Assembly: GCF_001618425.1 (NCBI RefSeq)
Contig: NZ_BDCU01000054.1
Span: 1 to 64,000 of the forward strand
Origin: Nocardia fusca NBRC 14340
Lineage (GTDB): Bacteria; Actinomycetota; Actinomycetes; Mycobacteriales; Mycobacteriaceae
DNA: 64,000 bases
Direction: 5' to 3'
Every line of letters starts with the position of its first letter. Within the stretch, counting starts at the first letter, position 1. Shown in pieces: positions 8,445-17,416 of the stretch. The position numbers and the translations under genes were made by a program. The notes under the pieces were generated by a model that saw nothing but the letters and a program-made list of their open reading frames with translations, searched no databases and was not told the origin of the DNA.

Positions 8445-8974
8445 CTCGTCCGTGCGCGCAGCCCGTCCAGCAGGACGCGGGTCAGGTGATCGTCGACCTG
8501 GGCGCCGCAGCGGCAGACCGCCACATTCAGCACGCGCACCACCTCCATCGGCGGTACGTCGGCGCGCAGGTCGCCCTCGCGCTGCGCGGCGGCGGCGATC
8601 TCGGCGATCAGCACGTTGGCCTCTGCCTCCAGCTCGGGAAGGTCGGGGTGTTCGGGTTGGTCGGTGAGCAGCGACTTGATCAGTGCCAGCGGCAAAGCCA
8701 CGCAGAGTTCCACCACCCGCAGCAGCGCCTCCCATGCCGGGGCCCGGCCGACCTCCGCGCGCGTTGCCTCGATCAGTTGTCGCAGCGTGTCGACCGCGAT
8801 GTCCTCGAGCAGGGCGCGCCGGTCCGGGAAGTGCCGGTACAGCGTGCCGACGCCGACTCCCGCCGCTCGCGCGATGTCCTCCATCGACACGGCCTCGCCC
8901 CGCTCGCCGGCCAGCCGCAGGGCGGCGCCGGTGATCGCCGAACGGTTGCGCCGCGCGTCTGCCCGCACTTCCAC
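8441..8974 (-). CDS. TetR-family regulator
   Basis: 177-aa repressor. The N-terminal HTH (about residues 12-58) contains SMEDIARAAGVGVGTLYRHFPDR, the canonical TetR recognition helix, and a helical ligand domain follows. It is divergent from the F420-dependent oxidoreductase gene at 9054, with only 79 bases between starts, so it probably controls that gene and itself. A weak palindrome lies between them. Confidence 0.9.
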   Translation of the reverse strand: MEVRADARRNRSAITGAALRLAGERGEAVSMEDIARAAGVGVGTLYRHFPDRRALLEDIAVDTLRQLIEATRAEVGRAPAWEALLRVVELCVALPLALIKSLLTDQPEHPDLPELEAEANVLIAEIAAAAQREGDLRADVPPMEVVRVLNVAVCRCGAQVDDHLTRVLLDGLRARTS

Positions 8975-9003
8975 GCTCCCATCAACCGGAATCTCTGATT
9001 CAT

Positions 9004-9024
9004 CTTATGCTACCGTCAGATAAG
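9004..9024. promoter_or_regulatory. possible TetR operator (weak)
   Basis: Inverted repeat CTTAT-N11-ATAAG in the 79-base divergent intergenic region between the TetR gene and the LLM oxidoreductase gene. The arms are only 5 bases, so this is a tentative operator. Confidence 0.3.
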
Positions 9025-9053
9025 CGGAATCCAGAATTCACCTTGGAGGGGCA

Positions 9054-9908
9054 ATGCGGATCGGCCTGTATGCCGGAGATCAGAGCGATATGGAAACCCG
9101 GATCGAGCAGGTGCGCACGGCCGCCGAACTCGGGCTGAGCAGCGTGTTCTTCAATCAAGTGCTGGCGTGGGATCCGCTCGTTGTCGCGGCACTCGTCGGG
9201 GCGGCCGTGCCGGGAATCGAGTTGGGCACGGCCGTCGTGCAGACCTACCCACGCCACCCGATCTCACTGGCCGCGCAGGCGCTCACGGTCGCCGCCGCTA
9301 CCGGAAACCGGTTCACCCTCGGCGTCGGCCCGAGCCATAGGCCGTTCGTCGAGGGTATCTACGGCATGTCCTTCGCCCGGCCCGCCCAGCACACCCGCGA
9401 GTACCTGACCACGCTGCGCACCGAACTCTCCGGTGCCGGTCACGTTCAACTGCCGGGCGTGCAGCCACCGCCGGTGCTGCTCTCCGCCCTCGGCCCGGTG
9501 ATGCTCCGCATAGCGGGCGAACTGGCCGACGGCACCGTCACGGTGTGGGCGACACCGGCGACGATCGCCGACCACATCCGCCCGCGGATCGACGCCGTGG
9601 CGAAGGCCCCACGCGTCGTCGCGTCGGTGATGCTGAGCGTGACGAGCAGACCGGACGCCGTCCGCGCGGAAATCGCCGGAATGCTCGGCTTCGCCTCCGA
9701 TCTACCCAGTTACCGAACGCTTCTCGACCGCCAGGGCCAGCGCAACGTCGCGGAAACCGTCGTCGCCGGGGATGAGGAAACCGTCGCCGCCGCCGTCCGC
9801 GCATACTCCGCCGCGGGCGCAACCGACCTGCTGGTCAGCCCGGTCGGCGACGCCGCCGAAAAAGCGAGAACACTGGAACTGGCCGGAGAATTGTCCCGCT
9901 CGCGGTAA
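9054..9908 (+). CDS. F420-dependent LLM-class oxidoreductase
   Basis: 284-aa luciferase-like TIM-barrel enzyme. It starts MRIGLYAGDQSDMETRIEQV and contains the family features FFNQVLAWDPLVVAALVG and FTLGVGPSHRPFVEG. It resembles the TIGR03564 subgroup of F420-dependent enzymes, which use reduced F420 as hydride donor or acceptor; the substrate is unknown. The ATG follows TTGGAGGGGCA, a strong ribosome site. Regulation by the adjacent divergent TetR is likely. Confidence 0.87.
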   Translation: MRIGLYAGDQSDMETRIEQVRTAAELGLSSVFFNQVLAWDPLVVAALVGAAVPGIELGTAVVQTYPRHPISLAAQALTVAAATGNRFTLGVGPSHRPFVEGIYGMSFARPAQHTREYLTTLRTELSGAGHVQLPGVQPPPVLLSALGPVMLRIAGELADGTVTVWATPATIADHIRPRIDAVAKAPRVVASVMLSVTSRPDAVRAEIAGMLGFASDLPSYRTLLDRQGQRNVAETVVAGDEETVAAAVRAYSAAGATDLLVSPVGDAAEKARTLELAGELSRSR

Positions 9909-10006
9909 CCACGTACACCCGCGCAGCGAAAACGGTCGACAAGCTGCCGCTACGCTGGCCACGAGGTCTTATCGCGATTGCCCTGCGCGGACCCTCGGAG
10001 GATTGA

Positions 10007-10648
10007 ATGAGCCCATTTCCCCGGAAAATGGAAAACCGATGGGCGAATCGCGCCGAACCCCCGCCGGGCCACGGGATCGTCTCCTGGCATCTGTTGATGA
10101 GTCGGTACCCGCAGGTATGCGACGCTGCCACAGCGGCGCAAAGAGCTTTGAGTTCTTTCCCCGGGCTACATATGACGCCGAGAGAATGGCTTCATATAAC
10201 GACGCTCATGGCCGGGCCGGCAGAGACCATCACTCGCGAACAGATGTCGGCGATGGTGGCGGCGGCACGGGCTCGGCTGCGGGAGGTTCGGCCCACTCCG
10301 GTATTCATCGAAAAAGTTCTCTACCATGCCGAAGCTATTTCGCTCGGCGTGCAACCCGCACAAGCGCTGGTTCCCCTCCTCGACGCAGTACGGTCCGCCA
10401 CCCGGACGATCATCGGACCCGGAGAGGCGAGTGATGGCACCCCTTCCTCGTGGATTCCGCACGTCACGGTCGCCTACAGCACCGCCGAGCAGCCCACGGG
10501 CCCGATGATTTCGGCTCTGGGGACGGCGGTACCGAGACGTGAGGTGACGATCGATGCTGTCACGCTGGTTGTTCAATGGGGCCCGGAAAGGCGATGGGAT
10601 TGGGAGCCCGTCGGAACAGCCTCTTGTGCCGCCACGACCGGCAAGTAG
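10007..10648 (+). CDS. 2'-5' RNA ligase / 2H phosphoesterase family protein
   Basis: 213-aa protein with the two H-x-T motifs of the 2H phosphodiesterase superfamily: LHITTL at about residues 62-67 and PHVTVAY at about 148-154. Members cleave or form cyclic phosphodiester bonds of RNA or nucleotides. Residues 1-20 are a polar extension. The ATG at 10007 has CGGAGGAT upstream. The gene stands alone and converges on the MerR gene, with a hairpin between them. Confidence 0.82.
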   Translation: MSPFPRKMENRWANRAEPPPGHGIVSWHLLMSRYPQVCDAATAAQRALSSFPGLHMTPREWLHITTLMAGPAETITREQMSAMVAAARARLREVRPTPVFIEKVLYHAEAISLGVQPAQALVPLLDAVRSATRTIIGPGEASDGTPSSWIPHVTVAYSTAEQPTGPMISALGTAVPRREVTIDAVTLVVQWGPERRWDWEPVGTASCAATTGK

Positions 10649-10832
10649 TACCTTGCCGGGTCGGTTCCGGTTTCCGGAGCCGACGATGGCGGTGACGCGA
10701 TTCTCCACACGCATGGCGGCGAGGCCGCGGACCGTGACGCCGGTTTCGGTCCGGATCGGCGCACTCCGAATTCAGGCACGAGGCCTGGCGTGCGGGAACC
10801 CTTCCCCCACACCAGGCGCCCGCGTAACCTCA

Positions 10833-10856
10833 ACCGCTCGCGTATCGCCGAGCGGT
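10833..10856. terminator. hairpin terminator between convergent genes
   Basis: Perfect 8-base stem ACCGCTCG / CGAGCGGT with an 8-base loop, located between the 2H phosphoesterase gene and the end of the MerR gene. Confidence 0.5.
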
Positions 10857-10878
10857 ACGCCGGCGTCTCCCGAACTCG

Positions 10879-11643
10879 TTATCGGCGTGCGGCGTTCGCG
10901 GCCGTGATGAACTCGATCTGGGCCGGTGAAGGTCCGCAGAACTCGCTCTCGATCCGGTCGGCTTCGCCGGCCTGCATCCGGTACAGGCTGTCGCGCAGAT
11001 CCGCGTCACCACCGTGGAACCCTTCCAAAAGCTCCATCCACTGCGCCGCCATCTGCTGCGCCTCGGGTGAGGCCGGGTCCATTCCCGCGGCGATCGCCGC
11101 ATCGACCTTCGGAATGAGCACACTCCATTCCGCTTCGGCTTGCCGAATCTGCTGTTCACCGAGGTCTTCCCGACGCTGCGCGAGCTGCGTCAACTGCCCC
11201 TCGGTGAAATACTCCTTGAACGTGTCGTCGACCATGACGGTCCTCCTGATCAATTCCAGGAAGCGATCCGCGGATGCGTCCGGCCTGCTCTCCGCCGTAG
11301 CGGCCAGCGCCGCGACCAGGGCATGAAGTTCCTGGGTCGCAGCCAGTTGCGCGGCCAGAAAGTCGCGATGAGCAGACAGCACCTGCGTCATCGCCACAGT
11401 GCCCGCGAGCAGGTTCGTGATCTGGTCCAGCCCCAGGCCCAGTTGACGCAGGGCCAGCACCTGGTAGAGACGCTCGACATCGCCGGCGGTATAGAGCCGG
11501 TGGCCGGTGCCGGTGCGCCCCGCAGGCTGTACCAAGCCGATGCGGTCGTAGTGATGCAGAGTCCGCACCGTCAGTCCGGCCTCGGCCGCGAGTTCACCGA
11601 CTTTCCACACGCGCTCGGTTCCGTGCTGGTCCATCCGTTTCAT
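10879..11643 (-). CDS. MerR-family regulator with TipAS domain
   Basis: 254-aa regulator. The N-terminal MerR winged helix (about 13-80) has KVGELAAEAGLTVRTLHHYDRIGL and HRLYTAGDVERLYQV; a coiled linker follows, then a TipAS-type effector-binding domain (about 130-245). TipAS domains bind thiopeptide-like or other hydrophobic drugs and turn on multidrug genes. The ATG at 11643 has a GGAAG site upstream; an ATG three codons later is also possible. A perfect MerR-type dyad 45 bases upstream suggests autoregulation. Confidence 0.9.
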   Translation of the reverse strand: MKRMDQHGTERVWKVGELAAEAGLTVRTLHHYDRIGLVQPAGRTGTGHRLYTAGDVERLYQVLALRQLGLGLDQITNLLAGTVAMTQVLSAHRDFLAAQLAATQELHALVAALAATAESRPDASADRFLELIRRTVMVDDTFKEYFTEGQLTQLAQRREDLGEQQIRQAEAEWSVLIPKVDAAIAAGMDPASPEAQQMAAQWMELLEGFHGGDADLRDSLYRMQAGEADRIESEFCGPSPAQIEFITAANAARR

Positions 11644-11687
11644 CCCACTTCCACCGGCGCACCGTGCGCCGGTGTCGCCGACGGTAG

Positions 11688-11708
11688 AACCTGACCTTAC
11701 GTCAGGTT
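11688..11708. promoter_or_regulatory. MerR-type operator
   Basis: Perfect inverted repeat AACCTGAC-N5-GTCAGGTT in front of the MerR/TipAS gene, of the form recognised by MerR-family activators between the -35 and -10 elements. It probably serves autoregulation. Confidence 0.65.
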
Positions 11709-11797
11709 CAAGCCGAAACAGCCGCCACCGAATCCAGTCGCCACGCCATGCCGAGGTGAGCGTTCCCGGGTGGCAACTCCGGGGCCCCTTTTCCCAG

Positions 11798-11836
11798 TAG
11801 TTGAACGATGGTACAACTAGTACGGACGTTCAACTA
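11798..11836. promoter_or_regulatory. TetR-type operator upstream of exporter
   Basis: Perfect 10-base arms TAGTTGAACG and CGTTCAACTA separated by 19 bases. The spacer itself contains GTAC-N5-GTAC. It ends 15 bases before the exporter start and overlaps the likely promoter. The most likely ligand is the TetR protein encoded immediately downstream of the exporter. Confidence 0.65.
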
Positions 11837-11851
11837 GATTGAGGAGACGAG

Positions 11852-13393
11852 ATGCGCGCGGGACAACCGGCCGGATGGCGCGAATGGGGTGGCCTTGCAT
11901 TGCTGGCGTTGCCGACCATGCTGTTGGGGCTGGATGTGACCGCCCTCTACCTGGCTGTGCCGAGTCTGGCCGTGGACCTGGACCCGAGCGCGACCGAGAC
12001 GCTGTGGATCATGGACGCCTACGGCTTCTTCATCGCCGGATTCCTGGTCACGATGGGGACTTTGGGTGATCGGATCGGCCGGCGCCGGTTGCTGATGATC
12101 GGAGCGGCGGCGTTCGCGGCAGCCTCCGTCTTCGCAGCGTTCGCTCCCGGCACCCTGTGGCTGATCGTGGCACGCGCACTTCTCGGCGTGGCCGGAGCGA
12201 CGCTGATGCCCTCGACCCTGTCCCTGATCGGCACCATGTTCACCGACGCCCGGCAACGCGCGCTGGCCATCGGGGTGTGGGCCACAATGTTCGCCGCGGG
12301 GATGGCCGTAGGGCCGGTCGTCGGCGGGGTCTTGGTCACCACCTTCTGGTGGGGCGCGGTCTTCCTCGTCGCGGTACCGGTCGCATTGCTAATTCTGGCC
12401 GGCGCACCGTTACTGCTGCCGGAGCACCGCACGCGCACCGGCGGGCTCGACGTGCTCAGCGTCGGTTTGTCCTTGGCGGCGATGCTGCCGATCATCTACG
12501 CGATCAAACACGCTGCCGCCCACGGCCTCGATATCCAGGCCGTGGCCGCCGTCCTCCTCGGTGGTGGCGCTACAGTCGCGTTCGTTCGTCGTCAGCTGCG
12601 TCTCGGGGAGCCGCTGCTCGATATGACGCTGTTCACGAACCCGGGCTTCTCCGCGGCTCTGTCGGTGTTGCTGATCGGCTTGGCCGGGTTCGGTGGCGTG
12701 ATGTTCCTGGTCACCCAATACCTGCAGCTCGTCACCGGCCTTTCACCGACCGCCACCGGGTTGTGGATGGGCCCGCCCGCGCTGGCCATGCTCATCGGCG
12801 CGATCGGCGCCCCGCTGCTGGCCGACCGCGTCCCGCCCGGCGTCATCATGGCGGGCACCCTGGCGCTGTCGCTGGCCGGATACGGGCTGCTGGCCTCGGC
12901 CGGGACAGACAGCAGGCCGGCCGTCGTCGCCGGGTTCGCCCTCGTCTACCTGGGTCTCGGTGTCATCGCCGCACTGGGTACCGACATCGTCATGGGTGCC
13001 GCGCCACCGGACAGGTCAGGTTCGGCTGCGGCACTGTCCGAGACCGTGCAAGAGTTCGGGATCGCCGCAGGCGTCGCCCTCCTGGGGAGCCTCACCACCG
13101 CCATCTACCGCCGCGATATCGAAATACCTTCGGGGCTATCGACTTCCGTGGCCGAGACCTACGGCAACAACCTCTCCGGCGCCTCATCGGTCGCGGACCG
13201 GATCCCGGCCGACGCGTTCGACCATGCGCGGAGCGTGTTCACCGGCGGCCTCAACACAGCCGCCCTCGTCGCGGGCATCGCCATCGCCTTCGCTGCCTCG
13301 GCCTGCTTCGTGATGCTCCGGCACATCCGGCCCCCCGGCGAGGCCGACCATGCAGCAGAGCCGATAGCCTCGACACCCGGGAGCAATCGATGA
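11852..13393 (+). CDS. DHA2-family drug:H+ antiporter (LfrA/QacA-like)
   Basis: 513-aa, 14-helix major facilitator. The features are LLGLDVTALYLAVPSLAVDL in helix 1, the loop 2-3 motif GTLGDRIGRRRLLMIG, and motif C-like GMAVGPVVGGVLVTTFWW in helix 5. It is closest in pattern to LfrA/SmvA/QacA exporters of quaternary ammonium compounds, dyes and fluoroquinolones; the actual substrates are unknown. The ATG follows TTGAGGAGACGAG. A long palindrome lies just upstream, and the TetR gene overlaps its stop by 4 bases, forming a self-regulated exporter operon. Confidence 0.9.
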   Translation: MRAGQPAGWREWGGLALLALPTMLLGLDVTALYLAVPSLAVDLDPSATETLWIMDAYGFFIAGFLVTMGTLGDRIGRRRLLMIGAAAFAAASVFAAFAPGTLWLIVARALLGVAGATLMPSTLSLIGTMFTDARQRALAIGVWATMFAAGMAVGPVVGGVLVTTFWWGAVFLVAVPVALLILAGAPLLLPEHRTRTGGLDVLSVGLSLAAMLPIIYAIKHAAAHGLDIQAVAAVLLGGGATVAFVRRQLRLGEPLLDMTLFTNPGFSAALSVLLIGLAGFGGVMFLVTQYLQLVTGLSPTATGLWMGPPALAMLIGAIGAPLLADRVPPGVIMAGTLALSLAGYGLLASAGTDSRPAVVAGFALVYLGLGVIAALGTDIVMGAAPPDRSGSAAALSETVQEFGIAAGVALLGSLTTAIYRRDIEIPSGLSTSVAETYGNNLSGASSVADRIPADAFDHARSVFTGGLNTAALVAGIAIAFAASACFVMLRHIRPPGEADHAAEPIASTPGSNR

Positions 13394-13986
13394 CAGATGA
13401 CGCGATGACGGCCGAACACGACGGCGGGCATGAGACGGTCGATGGACGCAAACTGCGCGGCCGGCTTCGGCGCGCCCAGATCATCGAGGCAACGCTCGAG
13501 ATCGTCCGCCGCGACGGTGCGACCGGCGTCACCCACCGCACCGTCGCCAAGGAAGCCGGGATCACCACCAGCCTGACGCTCTACTACTTCGCCACCCTGG
13601 ACGATCTGCTGATCGCCGCCCTGACCAGCGTCACCGACGAATACACCCGCCGCATCCGTCACCTCATCGATACCGCGGACGACCCCCTCACCGGTCTGGC
13701 GGAGCTCATCGCCGAATCCGGCGGACCCGGCCGCGAGCGAGCACTCGCCGAACGCGAACTGTCGACCCTCGCCGCCCGCCGTCCCGCCCTGCGGCCGATC
13801 GCGCGACGCTGGCGCGACAACGTCGCCGAACTCGCCCGCACACAAACCGACGACACCGATACGATCGAGGCCTTCGTGGCCTTGTCCGACGGCCTGTGCA
13901 CCGCCATCCTCCTCGACGACCACGAAGCCGACCCCGACCACATCCGAGCGGTCCTCCGCAAGGCACTGCACCGAAGCAGTCGGTAG
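13390..13986 (+). CDS. TetR-family regulator of the exporter
   Basis: 198-aa repressor with an unusually polar 20-residue N-terminus, then the HTH (about 27-72) with GVTHRTVAKEAGITTSLTLYYF. A C-terminal helical ligand domain follows. It is joined to the exporter gene by an ATGA overlap, so the two are made together. It probably binds the 11798-11836 palindrome and is released by exporter substrates. Confidence 0.88.
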   Translation: MTDDAMTAEHDGGHETVDGRKLRGRLRRAQIIEATLEIVRRDGATGVTHRTVAKEAGITTSLTLYYFATLDDLLIAALTSVTDEYTRRIRHLIDTADDPLTGLAELIAESGGPGRERALAERELSTLAARRPALRPIARRWRDNVAELARTQTDDTDTIEAFVALSDGLCTAILLDDHEADPDHIRAVLRKALHRSSR

Positions 13987-14249
13987 CCGCATCGGGCAGG
14001 CCTCCGACGCCCTCGACGTGCCGCGAAGCTCCCGCGCCGCGCTGCCCGGCGATTATTACATCGCAGCGAGCAACCGAAGGCTCAGCCTATCGACGGGATC
14101 CGGTCGACACGACGAACTCCTGCCGCGTCGAACCCCTGAGCGAAGATCTCCGCCCGATCAGCACTCGCGCCCGCCGGCCGGCGGCCGCCACGATGCTCTA
14201 CGGCGCGGGCCGGGACCGCCGGGTCGAGTTCGACTCGTAATGACGGGCG

Positions 14250-15071
14250 TCAAAGGACCTTCTCGACGGCCGATGCGAGGCGTATCGCGTCCTTCTCATC
14301 GTGGGCGCCGGCGGTGAGCGGGAGTGTCCTGGCGCCACGGTAAGCGGCGCGGCCCGGGGCCGGGGTGTCGATGATGTCGACGATCGGCCGGATCGCGTCT
14401 TCGGGGCTTCGGCCCAGCAGGGGCGCCAGGACCGCGGCGGCGACCTTCATACCCATCCCTACCTCGCCGGCAAAGCTGGAGCGGACCAGCCGGTCCGGCC
14501 CCCAGGTGATGTAGCCGAGGTCGGGGTTCTGCTCGGCGGCAAGGATTCCCAGCAGTTCGTTGGCTCGGCGCTGCTGAGCGTTCGATCGCCTGAAGGTGAA
14601 CCCGTCGACCATCTCCAGGTCGTCGAAATCGATGGCGTCCGGGCGGGTGCCCGGGACGGCGAGGTTCACGATGACCGGCCTGTCGCTCGCGCGCAGCAGG
14701 TCGGCGAGTCGCGTCACGAACAGGTACTTGCCGAGGAAGAACAGCGACCACGACGCCTCGTGCCCTTCGGATGTCACGTGTCGGCGCTGCCGGATGAACG
14801 ACGCGGCGAGCACCAGCGCATCGATCTGTTCGTAATTCTCTCGCAGATGCTCGATCACGCGGCGGCTGTCCGCGACGAGGGAGAGATCAGCCGCGATGAA
14901 CTCGGCCCTGTCCGGCGCGGACGGATACCGGCGCGCCGTTATCGCCACCAGCGCGTCGAACTTGGCGCTGCTGCGCCCGATCACCACTACTCGATGCCCT
15001 ACGGCGAGGTAGTGGCGCGCCAGGGCCGCACCCATCCCGTCCGTGCCTCCCGTGATCACGATCGTCCGCAT
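14250..15071 (-). CDS. short-chain dehydrogenase/reductase
   Basis: SDR-family NAD(P)-dependent oxidoreductase of 273 aa. The N-terminal cofactor motif is TGGTDGMGAALARHYLAVGH (TGxxxGxG), with DLSLV after strand 4. The usual YxxxK catalytic pair is not obvious: the corresponding region reads SNAQQRRANELLG, so the enzyme is atypical and related to retinol-dehydrogenase-like SDRs. I chose the ATG at 15071 because GGGAG precedes it; an ATG at 15086 is also open. It is divergent from a TetR gene, with two palindromes between them. Confidence 0.82.
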   Translation of the reverse strand: MRTIVITGGTDGMGAALARHYLAVGHRVVVIGRSSAKFDALVAITARRYPSAPDRAEFIAADLSLVADSRRVIEHLRENYEQIDALVLAASFIRQRRHVTSEGHEASWSLFFLGKYLFVTRLADLLRASDRPVIVNLAVPGTRPDAIDFDDLEMVDGFTFRRSNAQQRRANELLGILAAEQNPDLGYITWGPDRLVRSSFAGEVGMGMKVAAAVLAPLLGRSPEDAIRPIVDIIDTPAPGRAAYRGARTLPLTAGAHDEKDAIRLASAVEKVL

Positions 15072-15087
15072 ATCACTCCCACTCATT

Positions 15088-15137
15088 CCGGAACATACGT
15101 TCCGGAACAGGCTACATCAATCGGAACACATGTTCCG
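15088..15137. promoter_or_regulatory. paired TetR operators between SDR and TetR genes
   Basis: Two copies of the same dyad: CCGGAAC-ATAC-GTTCCGG at 15088-15105 and CGGAACA-CA-TGTTCCG at 15122-15137. They share a GGAAC...GTTCC core and their centres are about 33 bases apart, three helical turns. The likely ligand is the adjacent TetR protein, repressing both directions. Confidence 0.7.
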
Positions 15138-15155
15138 CATTGGTAGGATCGGGAC

Positions 15156-15707
15156 ATGACAGAGGGCCGGAAACAGCGGCGTGACGCCGCGGCGAACAGG
15201 CAAAGGATCCTCACCGCCGCCGAGGACGCGTTCCGCCACCACGGCCTCTCCGTCGACATGCGTGCTGTCGCGGCCGCGGCGGGAGTCGGCATCGGCACGC
15301 TGTACCGGCATTTCCCCACCCGGGAAGACCTCGTGCAGGCCATCACCGGAACCGATCTGGCCGACCTCGCCGTTGCCCATCTCCGGGACGGGGCTTCGGC
15401 GATCGATGGATTGCGAGAGTTCTTCACCAGCGCACTGACTCGGCTCCGCGCCAACAAGGCCATGATCGACCTGCTGGCCGGCGCATCCCCCTCCGACGCG
15501 GACCTCGAACGATGCCTCGACCATCTGAGATCCGTCGGCCGCGAAGCCGTGGACCGATCCGCCATCGACCGGACGCTGGCGCCCGATGTGACGGCAGACG
15601 ATATCGCCTACCAGTTGCTCGGCCTCATCCGTATCGCGCAGATCGTCCCCGAGCCGGGCACGATCGGCCATCACGTCGAACTCGCCTTGCGCGGACTGGC
15701 CGCCTGA
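15156..15707 (+). CDS. TetR-family regulator
   Basis: 183-aa repressor; the HTH (about 12-57) contains DMRAVAAAAGVGIGTLYRHFPTREDL. The C-terminal domain resembles the SbtR-like group (ANKAMIDLLAG). It is divergent from the short-chain dehydrogenase, its probable target, and carries two matching dyads in the shared promoter region. Confidence 0.9.
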   Translation: MTEGRKQRRDAAANRQRILTAAEDAFRHHGLSVDMRAVAAAAGVGIGTLYRHFPTREDLVQAITGTDLADLAVAHLRDGASAIDGLREFFTSALTRLRANKAMIDLLAGASPSDADLERCLDHLRSVGREAVDRSAIDRTLAPDVTADDIAYQLLGLIRIAQIVPEPGTIGHHVELALRGLAA

Positions 15708-15754
15708 TCCCCTGAGATTTGCATGTCACCACCACAGCCCCCGCCCTGCTATCG

Positions 15755-15784
15755 TAGTGACCAGTATTGAATTTATGGTCACTA
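15755..15784. promoter_or_regulatory. TetR operator upstream of regulator/hydrolase operon
   Basis: Perfect inverted repeat TAGTGACCA-N12-TGGTCACTA with an AT-rich spacer, 16 bases before the TetR start at 15801. It probably mediates autorepression of the TetR-hydrolase operon. Confidence 0.65.
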
Positions 15785-15800
15785 CACCAGCAGGAGCCGT

Positions 15801-16484
15801 ATGCCGCGCCCCCTCGTCCCCGACCGGCGCGGAAGGATCCTGACCGCCGCCGCCGATCTGATCCTCGAAACCGGCTGGCCCCACACCACGGTCGCGGATA
15901 TCGCCGAACGCGCCGGCATCGGCAAAGGCGCCGTGTACCGCGAGTTCACCGACAAAGCGGCCATCCTGGACGCCGTCCTTAGTCGCAGCATGCGCCGGAT
16001 GACCGCACGGGTTCACCAACAGGTGCTCGCCGCCGACGGCGTGGTCGATCTACCCGCCGTGTACCGGTTCGGCGTGGAGGCACTGCTGTCCGAACCGCTC
16101 ATCCGCGCGCTGTATCTGGGCGATGACGCGGTCCTGGGCGAACACGTCCGCGGGGTCACCGACCAGCGTTACGCGATGCGTTTCGGCTGGCTCGCCGATT
16201 ACATCGAACGCCTGCAACGTGCCGGAGTGGTCGTGGACACCGTGCCGAGCGAGACCATCACCCGGATGCTCGGCTTCTTCACCGTCGGCCTGATCAACGC
16301 CCCGGGTGTCCTCGATGCGGGGAGCCCGGCGGAGTTCAGCGATGTCGTCACGCTGTTCGCGGATCTGACGGGTCGCGGACTGGCCGGCCCCGGACCGGTG
16401 GACGCCGCGGCCGCCCGCCGCGCCCAGCTCACCTTGCTCGATCAACTGTCGGATCAACTCGCTCGGCCGGGGGACCCCCGATGA
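15801..16484 (+). CDS. TetR-family regulator
   Basis: 227-aa regulator; the HTH (about 10-55) has TTVADIAERAGIGKGAVYREFTDKAAIL. A ligand domain of about 170 residues follows. The ATG is preceded by CAGCAGGAGCCGT. It overlaps the alpha/beta hydrolase gene by 4 bases, so regulator and enzyme form one operon behind a palindromic operator. Confidence 0.9.
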   Translation: MPRPLVPDRRGRILTAAADLILETGWPHTTVADIAERAGIGKGAVYREFTDKAAILDAVLSRSMRRMTARVHQQVLAADGVVDLPAVYRFGVEALLSEPLIRALYLGDDAVLGEHVRGVTDQRYAMRFGWLADYIERLQRAGVVVDTVPSETITRMLGFFTVGLINAPGVLDAGSPAEFSDVVTLFADLTGRGLAGPGPVDAAAARRAQLTLLDQLSDQLARPGDPR

Positions 16485-17362
16485 CCATCTCCGCTTTCAC
16501 CTCTCATACCGACCTCGTCGTTCGCGGCGGCCCGGTCCGCCACTACCGATCCGGCGACCACGGAACTCCCGTATTGTTGCTGCACGGCGGCATGCTCGAC
16601 ACTGCCGAAGGCGTCTGGCGCGATATCGCGCACCGGCTGGCGACGAAATACCAGGTCCATGCGATCGACCTGCCCCGGCACGGGGCCAGCAGACCATGGC
16701 ACGGCCGCCTGGACCGCAGGTTCTTCGACGACTTTCTCGACGACCTGCTCGAGCAACTGGCGCTCCCCCGAACAGCGCTCATCGGATTGTCTCTCGGGGG
16801 CGGGCTCGGTATCGGGTACGCCCTGCGTCACCCCGAACGAGTCTCGGCATTGCTCGCGATCGGACCGGGCGGTATCGGCGCGAAACGGCGCGCCCAGTTC
16901 GCCACCTGGGCGATGATCAATACACCGGGGCTCCTGAAACTCACGAGCAAATACCTCGCCCGCAGCCCGAAAACACTCCGGAAGTCGATAATCGGCAGCC
17001 TCACCGCCGGAGTCGATACACCCGGCTTCGACAGGATCCTCGAGCTGGTCCGTTCCGAAGCGCACGCCAAGGCCGAGTACGGCGAACCGGCACTCGACGA
17101 CTGGATGGTCGACGCATACGGACCCTGGCGCATGCGACTGAACTACCTCACCGAACTGACCGGACTCCAGGTGCCGAGCCTTTGGATGCGCGGCGAACAC
17201 GACACACTGGTCGGCCATACGGAACTCGCCGCCGCCGCAACGGCAGCACCCGGCGGAGAGCTCGCCACCATACCCGGCGCGGGTCATATCGTGACCTACG
17301 ACCAGCCGGCCGAATTCGTGCGCGTGGTCGAAGATTTCCTCGGTCGAGTCGACCACCGTTGA
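16481..17362 (+). CDS. alpha/beta hydrolase
   Basis: 293-aa serine hydrolase. The oxyanion region is LLLHGGMLDTAEGVW (about 27-41). The nucleophile elbow G-L-S-L-G-G (about 104-109) gives the catalytic Ser. An Asp at about 246 (GEHDTLVG) and the His in PGAGHIVTYDQP complete the triad. Substrate unknown. It is translated with the upstream TetR gene through an ATGA overlap, so it is probably induced by its own substrate or a relative. Confidence 0.87.
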   Translation: MTISAFTSHTDLVVRGGPVRHYRSGDHGTPVLLLHGGMLDTAEGVWRDIAHRLATKYQVHAIDLPRHGASRPWHGRLDRRFFDDFLDDLLEQLALPRTALIGLSLGGGLGIGYALRHPERVSALLAIGPGGIGAKRRAQFATWAMINTPGLLKLTSKYLARSPKTLRKSIIGSLTAGVDTPGFDRILELVRSEAHAKAEYGEPALDDWMVDAYGPWRMRLNYLTELTGLQVPSLWMRGEHDTLVGHTELAAAATAAPGGELATIPGAGHIVTYDQPAEFVRVVEDFLGRVDHR

Positions 17363-17416
17363 ACGGACCCGATGGCCATTGCGGACCGGACCCGGAGCCC
17401 AGCTACGATCCAGCAC

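Noticed and set aside
12157..13986. Plus-strand frame running from the exporter into the TetR gene as one protein
   Set aside because: The first part is an out-of-frame shadow of the exporter; only the TetR section from the ATG at 13390 is real.
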